Source: an uncultured Acidimicrobiales bacterium (lineage in GTDB: Bacteria > Actinomycetota > Acidimicrobiia > Acidimicrobiales > CALAML01). Taken from it: a DNA stretch of 44,505 bases. Shown here piece by piece: positions 16,838 through 24,565 of the stretch. A program made the translations under genes and the position numbers. The DNA lies in assembly GCA_937925845.1 (NCBI GenBank), contig CALAML010000105.1, forward strand, positions 1 through 44,505, read 5' to 3'. The notes beneath the pieces were generated by a model. That model saw only the letters and a list, made by a program, of their open reading frames with translations. It did no database searches and was not told where the DNA came from. Numbering within the stretch: the first letter of the stretch is position 1; each line of letters opens with the position of its first letter.

Positions 16838-16855
16838 GCGGGGAGGCCTCCCCGC
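16838..16855. terminator. Perfect 18-base palindrome after the zinc-finger gene
   Basis: GCGGGGAGGCCTCCCCGC begins 12 bases after the stop of the hypothetical gene. It lacks a T run, so terminator function is tentative. A second hairpin with arms ACCGT/AAGCA and TGCTT/ACGGT (16863-16893) lies directly before the next start. Confidence 0.45.
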
Positions 16856-16899
16856 CTACGTGACCGTGGGAAGCAGCCCGATGCTTCTACGGTCGAGGT

Positions 16900-18423
16900 A
16901 TGTCGCTACGACTCAGAGTTGTTCTTCTTTTTGTGTCCGTTGCAGCTGTGGCCGGCCTGCTTTCGAGCTGCGGCGACAGCACCGGGCCGACTGCCGAGTC
17001 AAGCGATGGCAGCGCCACCGACGACACCGATACCGTCGCCAATGTCGATGAGGGCACCTCGGAGAACAGGGAATCCCCAGAGCCGACCGACGAAACAACG
17101 AACACCGAAGATGGTGACCCGGAGCCGACCGAACCGCCGAGGCCCGTCGATCCTGACGGCACGGAAACATCTGGAGAGGCCTGGAACATCGACCTGAAGG
17201 TGCGCAGCGAGCTTCCGGTAGCCCTTCGGAATGCCCCCACCATCACAACGATCAAGACGGCTGACCAGCCCGACGAGACCGCAGAAGCCGACGAAGACGA
17301 TGCGGTGTCACGAGCGCAATGGTTCGACGGCACCTTGGTTCACCTACGCGCCGATGGCGTGACCGCCTACGACAGCCAGGGAACGGAACTTTGGAATTGG
17401 GTAGCGCCAAACAACATCGACGACCTCGAACGTGACTCGGCGGTCCGCTTCGAGGATCAGGTGATGATCCTCAGTAGGTCCGACCTTTTCGAGGAGCTTG
17501 TCGGACTCAACCTCAGCACGGGCGAGGAGACCGTCTACGGCGAGACGAGCCTTGGGAGCATCATCGGCACGACCCCCACCGGTGTGTGGGGCACAAACGC
17601 GTCGGGCGACTTCGAAGGCGTTGATCTGTCTGAACCCGGTCAGCCGCTTTTCGAAGATGATCCGAACAGCATCCTCATCCTCCAGACCGCTTGGCATGTC
17701 GACACCAACGGGCCCATCGGCTTCAGCGACGAGGCCACGGTGGTGGCTTTCGACTTCGACGATGGCCCCGACTTCGTCAACGAACTTCGGTGGTATGACC
17801 TCAACCTCGGCACAACCCTGCACGCACCAGCCCCCGCCGTGCACCAGGCCGATGTCGATATGGGTGACGACGAGGTGTACGCGGTGACCGTCGACGACGA
17901 GGCCGGTACCAGCGAGCTGGTGACCTATGACCTTGACTCCGGCGAGACCCGCTGGCGCGCCACCGTCGATGGGGAGGCCGGCTTTGGGGCGATCACGCCG
18001 GTCAATGAGGGCCTGGTGGCCCTGACGCTGGACGGCACCGTGGTCTTTGATGCGAATTCGGGTGAGGAGGTCTGGCGTGAAGACGACGACCTGCAGGCCG
18101 ACCACCGGGACTCGCCATTCTTCGAGAACACTCCCGGCACCATCGTGGCCATCTCCGACGACGGCTACCCCCACGCCCGCGACGCGGCCACCGGTGAACT
18201 TCAGTGGGTGACCGACGAACGCAACAGCGGCACCGTGATCGGCACCGCGACTGCGGCTTACGTCGCCGATGCTGGGGACGCCGAGATCTCGGCCTATGAC
18301 CTATCGACAGGCGAACTGCTGTGGGCCGTGGCCCTCGAGGTCGACCGGCTCACCTCCATCGACATCACCGACGAAGGACTCGCCGTCACTGCGGGGAACG
18401 AGCTGATCCTGCTCCACGCGTAA
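16900..18423 (+). CDS. Lipoprotein with PQQ-type beta-propeller repeats
   Basis: A 507-residue exported lipoprotein: signal peptide with lipobox LLSSC near residues 20-24, then about 60 residues of acidic, Thr/Glu/Pro-rich linker. The main domain is a propeller built from repeats of the form LVTYDLDSGETRWRA, VVFDANSGEEVWRE, ARDAATGELQWVT and ISAYDLSTGELLWAV. Such WD-like blades occur in PQQ dehydrogenases and in BamB-like scaffold proteins; no PQQ catalytic residues are evident, so a binding or scaffold role is likelier. It converges on the metallo-beta-lactamase gene with only seven bases between the stops. Confidence 0.88.
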   Translation: MSLRLRVVLLFVSVAAVAGLLSSCGDSTGPTAESSDGSATDDTDTVANVDEGTSENRESPEPTDETTNTEDGDPEPTEPPRPVDPDGTETSGEAWNIDLKVRSELPVALRNAPTITTIKTADQPDETAEADEDDAVSRAQWFDGTLVHLRADGVTAYDSQGTELWNWVAPNNIDDLERDSAVRFEDQVMILSRSDLFEELVGLNLSTGEETVYGETSLGSIIGTTPTGVWGTNASGDFEGVDLSEPGQPLFEDDPNSILILQTAWHVDTNGPIGFSDEATVVAFDFDDGPDFVNELRWYDLNLGTTLHAPAPAVHQADVDMGDDEVYAVTVDDEAGTSELVTYDLDSGETRWRATVDGEAGFGAITPVNEGLVALTLDGTVVFDANSGEEVWREDDDLQADHRDSPFFENTPGTIVAISDDGYPHARDAATGELQWVTDERNSGTVIGTATAAYVADAGDAEISAYDLSTGELLWAVALEVDRLTSIDITDEGLAVTAGNELILLHA

Positions 18424-18430
18424 CTGCTGG

Positions 18431-19306
18431 TTAGAGGGAGTCGGCGAGTTCGGCGACGACGGCGTCGGCGCCGCCTTCGATCGGGTCACCGTGGCCCACG
18501 AGAAGGGTGTTGAAGCTGAGGGCGGCCATCTCTCGGATGGAGTCCCGCGAGAGTTCGACGTCGTCGAAGAATCGCTCGGGCCCCTCAGCGGCGGCTCCGC
18601 CGTTGGTGAAGATGGCATCGCCGGCAACCAGGAGGCCGACCTCATGATCGATCACCGCCATGTGACCAGCGGTGTGACCCGGAGTGGCCAGGGCCTCAAA
18701 GCCGAAGATGTCCTCGCCACCTACGAGCCCGGTAATGGTGTCGAACGAGATCGAATCGAGATCGGCCTCGCCGGCATAGACCGTCGCGTTCACGGCCTGT
18801 TCCATCACTGCGGCGATCGAGCCGGCATGGTCGCCATGGTGATGGGTAAGCACCACGTGGTCGACGTTGCTGTAGTTCAACCCCAGGTCGGCCAGTGATT
18901 GTCCGATCGCATCGGCACTGCCCGAGACGCCGGTGTCGATGATCGCCGCACTGTTGCCGCGAGCGAGCACATAGGCCGACACGAAGTCGAGTTCGGCGCG
19001 GGCCCAACGCAACTCTTGGGTGGCCGCGCCGTCCCCGGTCTCCCCAGTCTCTTCGTTGGCTGGCGCCTCGCTCTCGCCCGAGTCATCGGTGGCCGCGGTG
19101 GTCGTTGACGAGGTGGGCTCGGTGGTCGACCCGGACTCGGAGTTCCCGGAGGCCGAACCATCCGACGATGAACTGTCGGAGCCACACGCAGCAAGCACTG
19201 CGGGTGAAAGCACGGCAATAGCGAGCGATCGCTTCCCGAAGTCGCCGAGGAAATGCCGCCGCGTCTGGCGGCTGGCCGCGCTGAGCGGGACTGGCCGGGG
19301 AGCCAT
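18431..19306 (-). CDS. Tat-exported lipoprotein, metallo-beta-lactamase fold hydrolase
   Basis: The start is taken at ATG 19306, which places the twin-arginine motif TRRHFLGDF near residue 15 and the lipobox VLAAC just after; ATG 19372 is an in-frame alternative adding 22 residues. After an acidic/Ser-rich linker comes the metal-binding signature VLTHHHGDHAGS, then GHTAGHMAV and VGHGDPIEGG, covering the usual His/Asp ligands of the fold. It should be an extracytoplasmic zinc hydrolase; the substrate is unknown. It is divergent from another metallo-beta-lactamase-fold gene of a different subfamily. Confidence 0.87.
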   Translation of the reverse strand: MAPRPVPLSAASRQTRRHFLGDFGKRSLAIAVLSPAVLAACGSDSSSSDGSASGNSESGSTTEPTSSTTTAATDDSGESEAPANEETGETGDGAATQELRWARAELDFVSAYVLARGNSAAIIDTGVSGSADAIGQSLADLGLNYSNVDHVVLTHHHGDHAGSIAAVMEQAVNATVYAGEADLDSISFDTITGLVGGEDIFGFEALATPGHTAGHMAVIDHEVGLLVAGDAIFTNGGAAAEGPERFFDDVELSRDSIREMAALSFNTLLVGHGDPIEGGADAVVAELADSL

Positions 19307-19446
19307 GGTCCGCGGAGGGTGGTTATGGACATGGCCGATCGGGGCGCCGTCTGAAGAATGAATTCCACACATGGAGTGTCAAACACCCAAAACGCCAAAA
19401 GTATTCTCCGAAAGCACACTCGATAAGCGGTGCCCTATGGTGCGGT

Positions 19447-20214
19447 ATGGCTGCTCTTCCGCGTATTCATGCCCTGGCGACCGGGTCGATGACCTCCACC
19501 CTCGACGGATTCCTGGAAGGTGAAGACGGCGACATCACCTATCCGGTGCCGGTCTTCGTGATCGAACACCCCGAGGGTTTGGTGCTGGTCGATACCGGCC
19601 TGCATGCCGAACTCACCACCGACACCAGCCGCTTGGGTCCGCTGGAGTCGATGTTTTCGGTCGACCTCGCCGCTGAGAGCTCGGTCGGCCCGACCCTTCG
19701 TGGCGCCGGCTTCGACCCCGACGCCGTCGACCGGCTGATCCTCACCCATCTCCACTTCGACCACGCCGGCGGTGCGGCCGAGATCCCGAATGCCCGGGTG
19801 GTGGTTCAGGCCGACGAATGGGCGGCACTCGGCGACGAACTCCTCGTGGAGCTCGGCATCTACAACCCCGCCGACGTCGACCTGGGCCACGACCGGATGG
19901 AGGTCGAGGGCGACCACGACCTGTTCGGCGACGGCACCATCACCTGCCTTAAGACCAGCGGCCACACCCCCGGCCACCAGTCGGTTCGGGTGCAGACCGA
20001 GGCCGGCACCATCGTGTTGTGCGGCGACTGCTGCTATGTGCGGCGGTCGCTCGACAACGAACATCTGCCCAACTTCTCGATCGATCGCGATCAGCACCTG
20101 GCCTCGATCCGCCGGCTTCGCGAAGAACAAAAAGCGGGCGCCACCATGGTCTTTGGCCACGACCCCGACCAATGGGCCACCATCCAAGCCGAAGGGGTTG
20201 GCCCCGGGATCTGA
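19447..20214 (+). CDS. Metallo-beta-lactamase fold hydrolase, AHL-lactonase-like
   Basis: A 255-residue cytosolic protein without signal peptide. It has LILTHLHFDHAGG (HxHxDH), a GHTPGHQSV histidine, LCGDCCYV with the bridging Asp, and a late His in VFGHDPDQW. The order and length match the AttM/AiiB-type N-acyl-homoserine-lactone lactonases, but many relatives act on other lactones or esters, so quorum quenching is not shown. The promoter region is shared with the Tat-lipoprotein hydrolase on the other strand. Confidence 0.88.
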   Translation: MAALPRIHALATGSMTSTLDGFLEGEDGDITYPVPVFVIEHPEGLVLVDTGLHAELTTDTSRLGPLESMFSVDLAAESSVGPTLRGAGFDPDAVDRLILTHLHFDHAGGAAEIPNARVVVQADEWAALGDELLVELGIYNPADVDLGHDRMEVEGDHDLFGDGTITCLKTSGHTPGHQSVRVQTEAGTIVLCGDCCYVRRSLDNEHLPNFSIDRDQHLASIRRLREEQKAGATMVFGHDPDQWATIQAEGVGPGI

Positions 20215-20545
20215 CAGGCAGGCGCGTCCGCGGACGCGCCGATCCCACCAAAAGTGGCTATTGCAAGCCAAAATCGGCCACCTAGCGTGCCCTCGGCGCG
20301 TCCGCGGACGCGCCGGACTCCCAGCGGAGAGCCCACAGCCAGCAGGGCAAATCTTCCCGTTGCGATCCTTTTCGCAACTTTCCATGCCTTTCAAGCATCC
20401 TTGATACACGGATGGAGGCGGGAGTTCGGTGAATCCGCGGCGGAGAAGGAATCCAACCAGATCGGAGCCAGGTTCGCGTTCGGCGCGACCCAGCCAAGGC
20501 AGCCGATGGCTGCAATCGAAATCGAGTCTTCCTCGCGACCTGACG
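20215..20545. other. Gene-free stretch with repeated palindromes
   Basis: Between the lactonase-like gene and the next start lie two identical 20-base palindromes (20221-20240 and 20295-20314) and a hairpin GTTGCGA ... TCGCAAC at 20359-20378. Nothing in it looks coding on either strand; antisense frames have unlikely composition. Confidence 0.6.
20221..20314. repeat. Paired identical 20-base palindromes around a 54-base spacer
   Basis: GGCGCGTCCGCGGACGCGCC, a perfect palindrome, occurs at 20221-20240 and again at 20295-20314. The 54-base spacer has its own weak inverted repeats, including TGGCT/AGCCA and GTGGC/GCCAC. The arrangement is like a REP doublet (BIME-like unit). Confidence 0.8.
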
Positions 20546-21604
20546 ATGATCGACTCCGGTCTTGGCGAACCGGTCACCATCGACATGGACGATGTCGGTC
20601 GGACCACCACTGCGCCTGTCCGCCGCGTGGCAGAAACGCCGACCCGGCAACTGCGACTTGTCCGCACTCCGCTCGAGGATCGCGACGTCGCAACGGTGTG
20701 GGACGATCCCGCACTCCGCAAGAGTCCGCTCGCACCACTCGCCGGTGCACTGGCGGGCCTGGCTCTGGTGGTAGGGCTGTTGGTGATTGGCATCTGGTCT
20801 CTGCGCCAGCCCACTCCGTTGAGTAGCGAACAGGCCCGGCCAGACGACCAGGCCCGGTCAGCGGAGACAACATCGCCGACGGCGCCCCCAACCTCCGTGG
20901 CCCCGACCTCAGACACAACGGCGCCGACACGATCCACGACCACGTCCACCGCTCGACCCACCACCACGATCGCTGAGGCCGCGGTGCCGCGGGCCACGAT
21001 CGCACCCGCGACGCCCGCGTTGCCCACCACCGCCTCGACAACGTCAGCCCCACCAACCACCGTCGCTCCGACGACGGTGCCATCACCAACGACACTGCCT
21101 GCGACGACGGCGCCGCCAACCACTCCCCCAACGGTGCCTCCAACCTCGGTGCCGACCACGATCCCCCCGACGACGGCCGCTCCAACCACAGTTGCTCCGA
21201 CCACGGCACCGCCAACTACTGCGACTCCAACTACTGCGACTCCAACCACAGCGCCGTCGACAACCGTGCCACCAACAACGGTGCCGCCGACAGTCCCGTC
21301 TACTCCCATTCCCAGTTCGGTCACCAGTCCCGACCAGAACGCTTGGCCCACCAACCGACAGGTCTTTGGCGCCGACGTTGACGACGTGGTCGCCCTGCTC
21401 GAGGCCCGCGAGCTGGTGGTAACCGTCGCCTCGGTTGGATGCAGCGAATCCACGGCTGCGGGGGCGGTGCGACAGGTCACCATCGGCTCGGCACTGAACG
21501 TCAACATCGTCTACGGCAAGCCGACCGACGCCATCGTCGGCCCGGGACAACTCCGTGAGGGGACGTCGGTAACGGTATGGACACCTCGCAACTTCGGCTG
21601 CTGA
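20546..21604 (+). CDS. Type II membrane protein with long Thr/Pro-rich linker and small C-terminal domain
   Basis: The start is taken at ATG 20546 (MIDSGLGEPVTIDMDDVG), since the longer frame upstream has Arg-rich, non-coding-like composition; this gives 352 residues. A cytoplasmic N-terminal stretch of about 70 residues is followed by one membrane helix (LAGALAGLALVVGLLVIGIW), a roughly 160-residue linker made of TTxPPTT-like repeats, and an 80-residue C-terminal domain ending VTVWTPRNFGC. That last domain (VDDVVALLEARELVVTVASV) resembles a PASTA-type fold by eye only. It may display a small domain through the peptidoglycan. The coding DNA itself contains short tandem repeats such as CCAACTACTGCGACT twice. 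Confidence 0.8.
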   Translation: MIDSGLGEPVTIDMDDVGRTTTAPVRRVAETPTRQLRLVRTPLEDRDVATVWDDPALRKSPLAPLAGALAGLALVVGLLVIGIWSLRQPTPLSSEQARPDDQARSAETTSPTAPPTSVAPTSDTTAPTRSTTTSTARPTTTIAEAAVPRATIAPATPALPTTASTTSAPPTTVAPTTVPSPTTLPATTAPPTTPPTVPPTSVPTTIPPTTAAPTTVAPTTAPPTTATPTTATPTTAPSTTVPPTTVPPTVPSTPIPSSVTSPDQNAWPTNRQVFGADVDDVVALLEARELVVTVASVGCSESTAAGAVRQVTIGSALNVNIVYGKPTDAIVGPGQLREGTSVTVWTPRNFGC

Positions 21605-21897
21605 AGCGAGAGCTCAGTTGGTGTCGAACCTCTGGTTAGCCGAGGGGACCAGGCCGGGGGGTCCTGTTGCACTCCAGGACACTGATAGGTGGCGTCAGAG
21701 AGGTCACGACAGATGGTGCCATGCGCCACCCGCCAGGTTCCCTCGACAAGAAGGATCCGGCCGATCGACCAGCTGTAGCTCGGCCCAACCCGGTAGAGCA
21801 CTCGACCCTCCTGCGGGCTGATAAAGATGCGGTGGATTCCCAGGGATCCTGGACCGAAGGCGACCAGTTTTTCCTGAGCGACAACAACTGGCCCCTG
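21605..21897 (-). pseudogene. Possible C-terminal remnant of a secreted protein gene
   Basis: Directly after the stop of the AAA ATPase, the same minus-strand frame reads through about 90 protein-like codons without a stop or a normal start, including LGIHRIFISPQEGRVLYRVG and RILLVEGTWRVAHGTICRDL. The VEGTWRVAHGTICRDL/YQCPG pattern resembles the end of exported actinobacterial domains where a Trp-containing strand is followed by two cysteines. The frame later runs over the 3' end of the opposite gene. The most economical reading is a gene remnant; an intact gene using GTG 21801 is not excluded. Confidence 0.3.
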
Positions 21898-23028
21898 TTA
21901 GTCGTCGTTGTCGTCTTCGAGTTGGCTGAGTATCCACTCGGCGGCCCGTTGGCCGCCCGACAGTTCGACCTCGCCGCGCCCTCGCGATTCAAGCACCCCA
22001 GCCTTGATCAGACGGGACCGATAGACCGAGAACCACGAGCTCGACTTATCGAGTTGGGCCCGGGCATCAGCCACGCGCATCGGGCCCGAGCCGTTGGCGG
22101 CAATCACGCCGAGCACCCGCTTCGATGATGGCGAGAGTTGACGCCAGGTAGGCGCAAGCACATCGAAGATCGACTGCTCCCGAGCGGCGGCAAAAGCAGG
22201 ACCCAACACGTTGCTGGTGATGCGCTCACCCGGCTGGAGTCGACTCCAGATCTCGTAGCCCAAGAGCTGCACCAGATACGGGTAACCCTTCGTCTCGTCG
22301 ACCGTCCGGGTGAGTTCAAGCTCGTCGTAGCTGATGCCGGCATCGTCGAACGGGGGACGAATGGCGGAAAGTGATTCTGTAACCGACAGGGGAAGGAGCG
22401 GGAATCGGGCCAGCCGACTAAAGAAGGTGGCTCCTGCGGCCTTGAAGATGTGGTCGTCGACGGTGGGCAGGGCGGCACCGGCAAACACCACCGCCTGAAG
22501 ATGCTGGAGGTCGTTGCCCAATCGTTCGAGCTCGGCCGACTTGGCGGCGTGAAGCTCGTCGACAGTGAGGACCACACCGGCGCCGCCGCGCTCAACCACC
22601 GCCTTTTCGACCCGCTCGAGCAGAGGCTTCAAGGCCACCATTGGGTCGTCATCGACCACGGCCCGATCGGCGTGGCGGCTGAAGTCGATGTGGCCGAACG
22701 ACGGGCCGGCCCGCACGCTGGTGACCCGCCACGTGGGGTCTTCATCGAGGGCGGCCTCGACGATTCTCAGGTCGCGACAGATGCGACGGATCATGCCGTC
22801 GTTGGCGTCGACGGCGACGGTGACGTAACCCTCCGATTCTGCGATATCGCGAAAAGCGGCCAACAGAACGGTCTTACCAACCCCGCGTGGTCCAGTCACG
22901 AGGCTGCGGTGATAGCGCCCGCCCGGACCATTCGACAGGCCCTCGCGAAACAGCAGCTCGTCGCCTTCACGGCCGACAAAGGCGGGTGGCCACGAGCCGA
23001 AGCCCGGGCGAAAGGGATTATCGAGCAT
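21898..23028 (-). CDS. AAA-family ATPase with C-terminal winged helix (Orc1/AAA_16-like)
   Basis: A 376-residue STAND/AAA-type ATPase. Walker A GPRGVGKT lies near residue 46, Walker B VVLTVDELHAA near 155, and the last 90 residues look like a winged-helix domain (RVLGVIAANGSGPMRVADAR ... VYRSRLIKAGVLESR). The pattern resembles Orc1/Cdc6-like and archaeal-type ATPases found singly in actinobacterial accessory regions. No nuclease, toxin or other partner is adjacent, so its role is not assignable; DNA-bound switching is plausible. The upstream region is unusually AT-rich and has a perfect palindrome. Confidence 0.85.
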   Translation of the reverse strand: MLDNPFRPGFGSWPPAFVGREGDELLFREGLSNGPGGRYHRSLVTGPRGVGKTVLLAAFRDIAESEGYVTVAVDANDGMIRRICRDLRIVEAALDEDPTWRVTSVRAGPSFGHIDFSRHADRAVVDDDPMVALKPLLERVEKAVVERGGAGVVLTVDELHAAKSAELERLGNDLQHLQAVVFAGAALPTVDDHIFKAAGATFFSRLARFPLLPLSVTESLSAIRPPFDDAGISYDELELTRTVDETKGYPYLVQLLGYEIWSRLQPGERITSNVLGPAFAAAREQSIFDVLAPTWRQLSPSSKRVLGVIAANGSGPMRVADARAQLDKSSSWFSVYRSRLIKAGVLESRGRGEVELSGGQRAAEWILSQLEDDNDD

Positions 23029-23094
23029 GGCTCCCCGCTAGCGAATTGACCCCGGGTTTTCGCTGGATTTAGCAGTGAACTTCAGGGATCATTA

Positions 23095-23120
23095 GTGACT
23101 GTTATAATTATAACAAACTA
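23095..23120 (-). promoter_or_regulatory. AT-rich promoter with palindrome GTTATAATTATAAC
   Basis: The perfect 14-base palindrome GTTATAATTATAAC (23101-23114) stands out from the GC-rich surroundings about 75 bases before the ATPase start. It contains a consensus TATAAT in the ATPase direction. It could be a strong -10 element overlapped by a repressor operator, possibly the ATPase's own winged-helix domain binding there; the latter is inference. Confidence 0.5.
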
Positions 23121-23134
23121 TAAAGACCGAGCGC

Positions 23135-23170
23135 GGAAATGAGCACCCGGTGTGTCGGGTGCCCATTTCC
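23135..23170. terminator. Strong hairpin after the secreted-protein gene
   Basis: GGAAATGAGCACCCG pairs with CGGGTGCCCATTTCC across a six-base loop with one mismatch. It lies about 37 bases beyond the stop of the minus-strand gene that ends at 23207, a natural terminator position, although a T run is lacking. Confidence 0.6.
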
Positions 23171-23206
23171 ACCTGGCAGGGATCAGGTTGGCTTGCGAAT
23201 CAACCG

Positions 23207-24418
23207 TCAGGCGCTGGAGATGACGACCATCTGACCCTCGATCCGCACATCGAGAACATGGCCGATGCCGGCGGCGTCGAGCGCCTTGCGAACGTGGGGC
23301 TCCAGGGCGTCCTGAAAGGCCTTGCCGCGGAGCTTCTTGGCCAGCTTCTCCCCCACCCGATCGGCGATCTTGTCCTTGTAGTCGGTCAGGGCATCACACA
23401 GATCGATCCCCTTCAGACCACAGGCACCCGTCGCCTGAATGTCGGCATCGAGCTGCGGGTTTCCGACCAGCTCGAAACGCACCGAACCCTTACCGTCGGC
23501 AACCGGTTTCAGGTTGGCCGTGATTCGAGCGTTGTCGATGTGGGCGTCGGGAGCGCCACGGTCCGACAGGCTGCCGAAGGTGCCGTTGGAGTAGAAGCCC
23601 TTCACCTCACGCCCGTCGGATTCGAAGTTGATACCGAGCTTGAGCCCTCGGTCCCAGGTGATGTCGGTGCTGCGGGAGTTCATGTCGACCACGTAGAACT
23701 TGGCGTCGCCGAAGTCCGGGCACCAGCCGCAGAGATCGATATCAACCACCTTTTCTGCGATCGTGAACTTCTCCATCTCCCCCTGGATCGTCACCGACGA
23801 GGCGTTGGCCTGATGACGGCTCGTACCCCGGCGTGGACCGTAGTTGTCGGCGACCACGTCGATCGGACCGATCCTGGCCTGAGCCAGGAGAGCGAGCGTG
23901 CTGCCGTCGATCCGATCCACCCTGCTGGGCGCCCGGTAGGAAAAGTTGATGTTGGCGACCGCGTCCTGGCTCGGATGCGGTGTCAACATCCGGAACCCCG
24001 GCGTCCATCGCCCATTGCGGCACGCTCCATCGGCCAGTATCGGTCGCACCTTCATCTGCACTCGGGGAAGGTTCTCGGCGTTGTAGGTGAACCGGCCGGC
24101 GCTACCGGTGACATCGACCACCCGGGTGAAGATGCCGCGTGGGGCGATGGGCCCGGTGATCTGGACCTTCAACGAACGGGCTGGGGCGACACAGGAACTC
24201 AGGTTGAGCGTGCCACTGACGTCGAAGTCGAGCTCCGGGATCGGAGGGTCGAACTCCGGCTCCTGCTCAAAGTCGTCGATGCCGGGTAGCTCGAGTGGCA
24301 TCCGGGTGGGGCCGCCATGAATGTCTCGAGGCGCGGCATAGGCGGGGGTGGTAAGGCCGGCCAGTATGGCCAAGGCAAGAAAGCTGAACAGAATCGATTG
24401 CAAGCGAAGGCGCTTCAT
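23207..24418 (-). CDS. Secreted protein of unknown function
   Basis: The start is taken at ATG 24418 with GGGGAG seven bases upstream, giving 403 residues. A signal peptide (MKRLRLQSILFSFLALAILA, cleaved near AYAAP) leads to a mature protein that begins with a Pro/Glu-rich segment, then two predominantly beta-strand regions with cysteine pairs (LCGWCPDFGD; ATGACGLKGIDLCD), and a C-terminal helical part DKIADRVGEKLAKKLRGKAF. The last 70 residues recall the BPI/LBP-like or SMP-like lipid-carrier proteins only in composition; no family is recognised. It is divergent from the MFS exporter gene. Confidence 0.8.
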   Translation of the reverse strand: MKRLRLQSILFSFLALAILAGLTTPAYAAPRDIHGGPTRMPLELPGIDDFEQEPEFDPPIPELDFDVSGTLNLSSCVAPARSLKVQITGPIAPRGIFTRVVDVTGSAGRFTYNAENLPRVQMKVRPILADGACRNGRWTPGFRMLTPHPSQDAVANINFSYRAPSRVDRIDGSTLALLAQARIGPIDVVADNYGPRRGTSRHQANASSVTIQGEMEKFTIAEKVVDIDLCGWCPDFGDAKFYVVDMNSRSTDITWDRGLKLGINFESDGREVKGFYSNGTFGSLSDRGAPDAHIDNARITANLKPVADGKGSVRFELVGNPQLDADIQATGACGLKGIDLCDALTDYKDKIADRVGEKLAKKLRGKAFQDALEPHVRKALDAAGIGHVLDVRIEGQMVVISSA

Positions 24419-24565
24419 TGGTTCTCCCCTTTGGAACGGCAACGGCTTCTCCGTCGCTCAGGGGCTTAGATGCCCGGCCAGGGGAATTGAGTTCGCGGAA
24501 AAGTGGAAGAGTCGTACCCCACTGGATCTACCCCTCCGACGGAGCCAACCTAAGCTGGGGTGCTG

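Noticed and set aside
19447..20214. Quorum-quenching system
   Set aside because: Only the fold and motif point to an AHL lactonase; no LuxI/LuxR genes are present.
20221..20314. CRISPR array from repeated palindromes
   Set aside because: Only two copies, repeat is a full palindrome, one spacer of 54 bases and no cas genes.
19435..21507. Long minus-strand frame with Val/Gly-rich repeats
   Set aside because: It is the complement of the lactonase-like gene and the Thr/Pro linker; the repeats only mirror the linker codons.
21898..23028. Defence island core
   Set aside because: A lone ATPase with no nuclease, toxin, methylase or transmembrane effector gene next to it.
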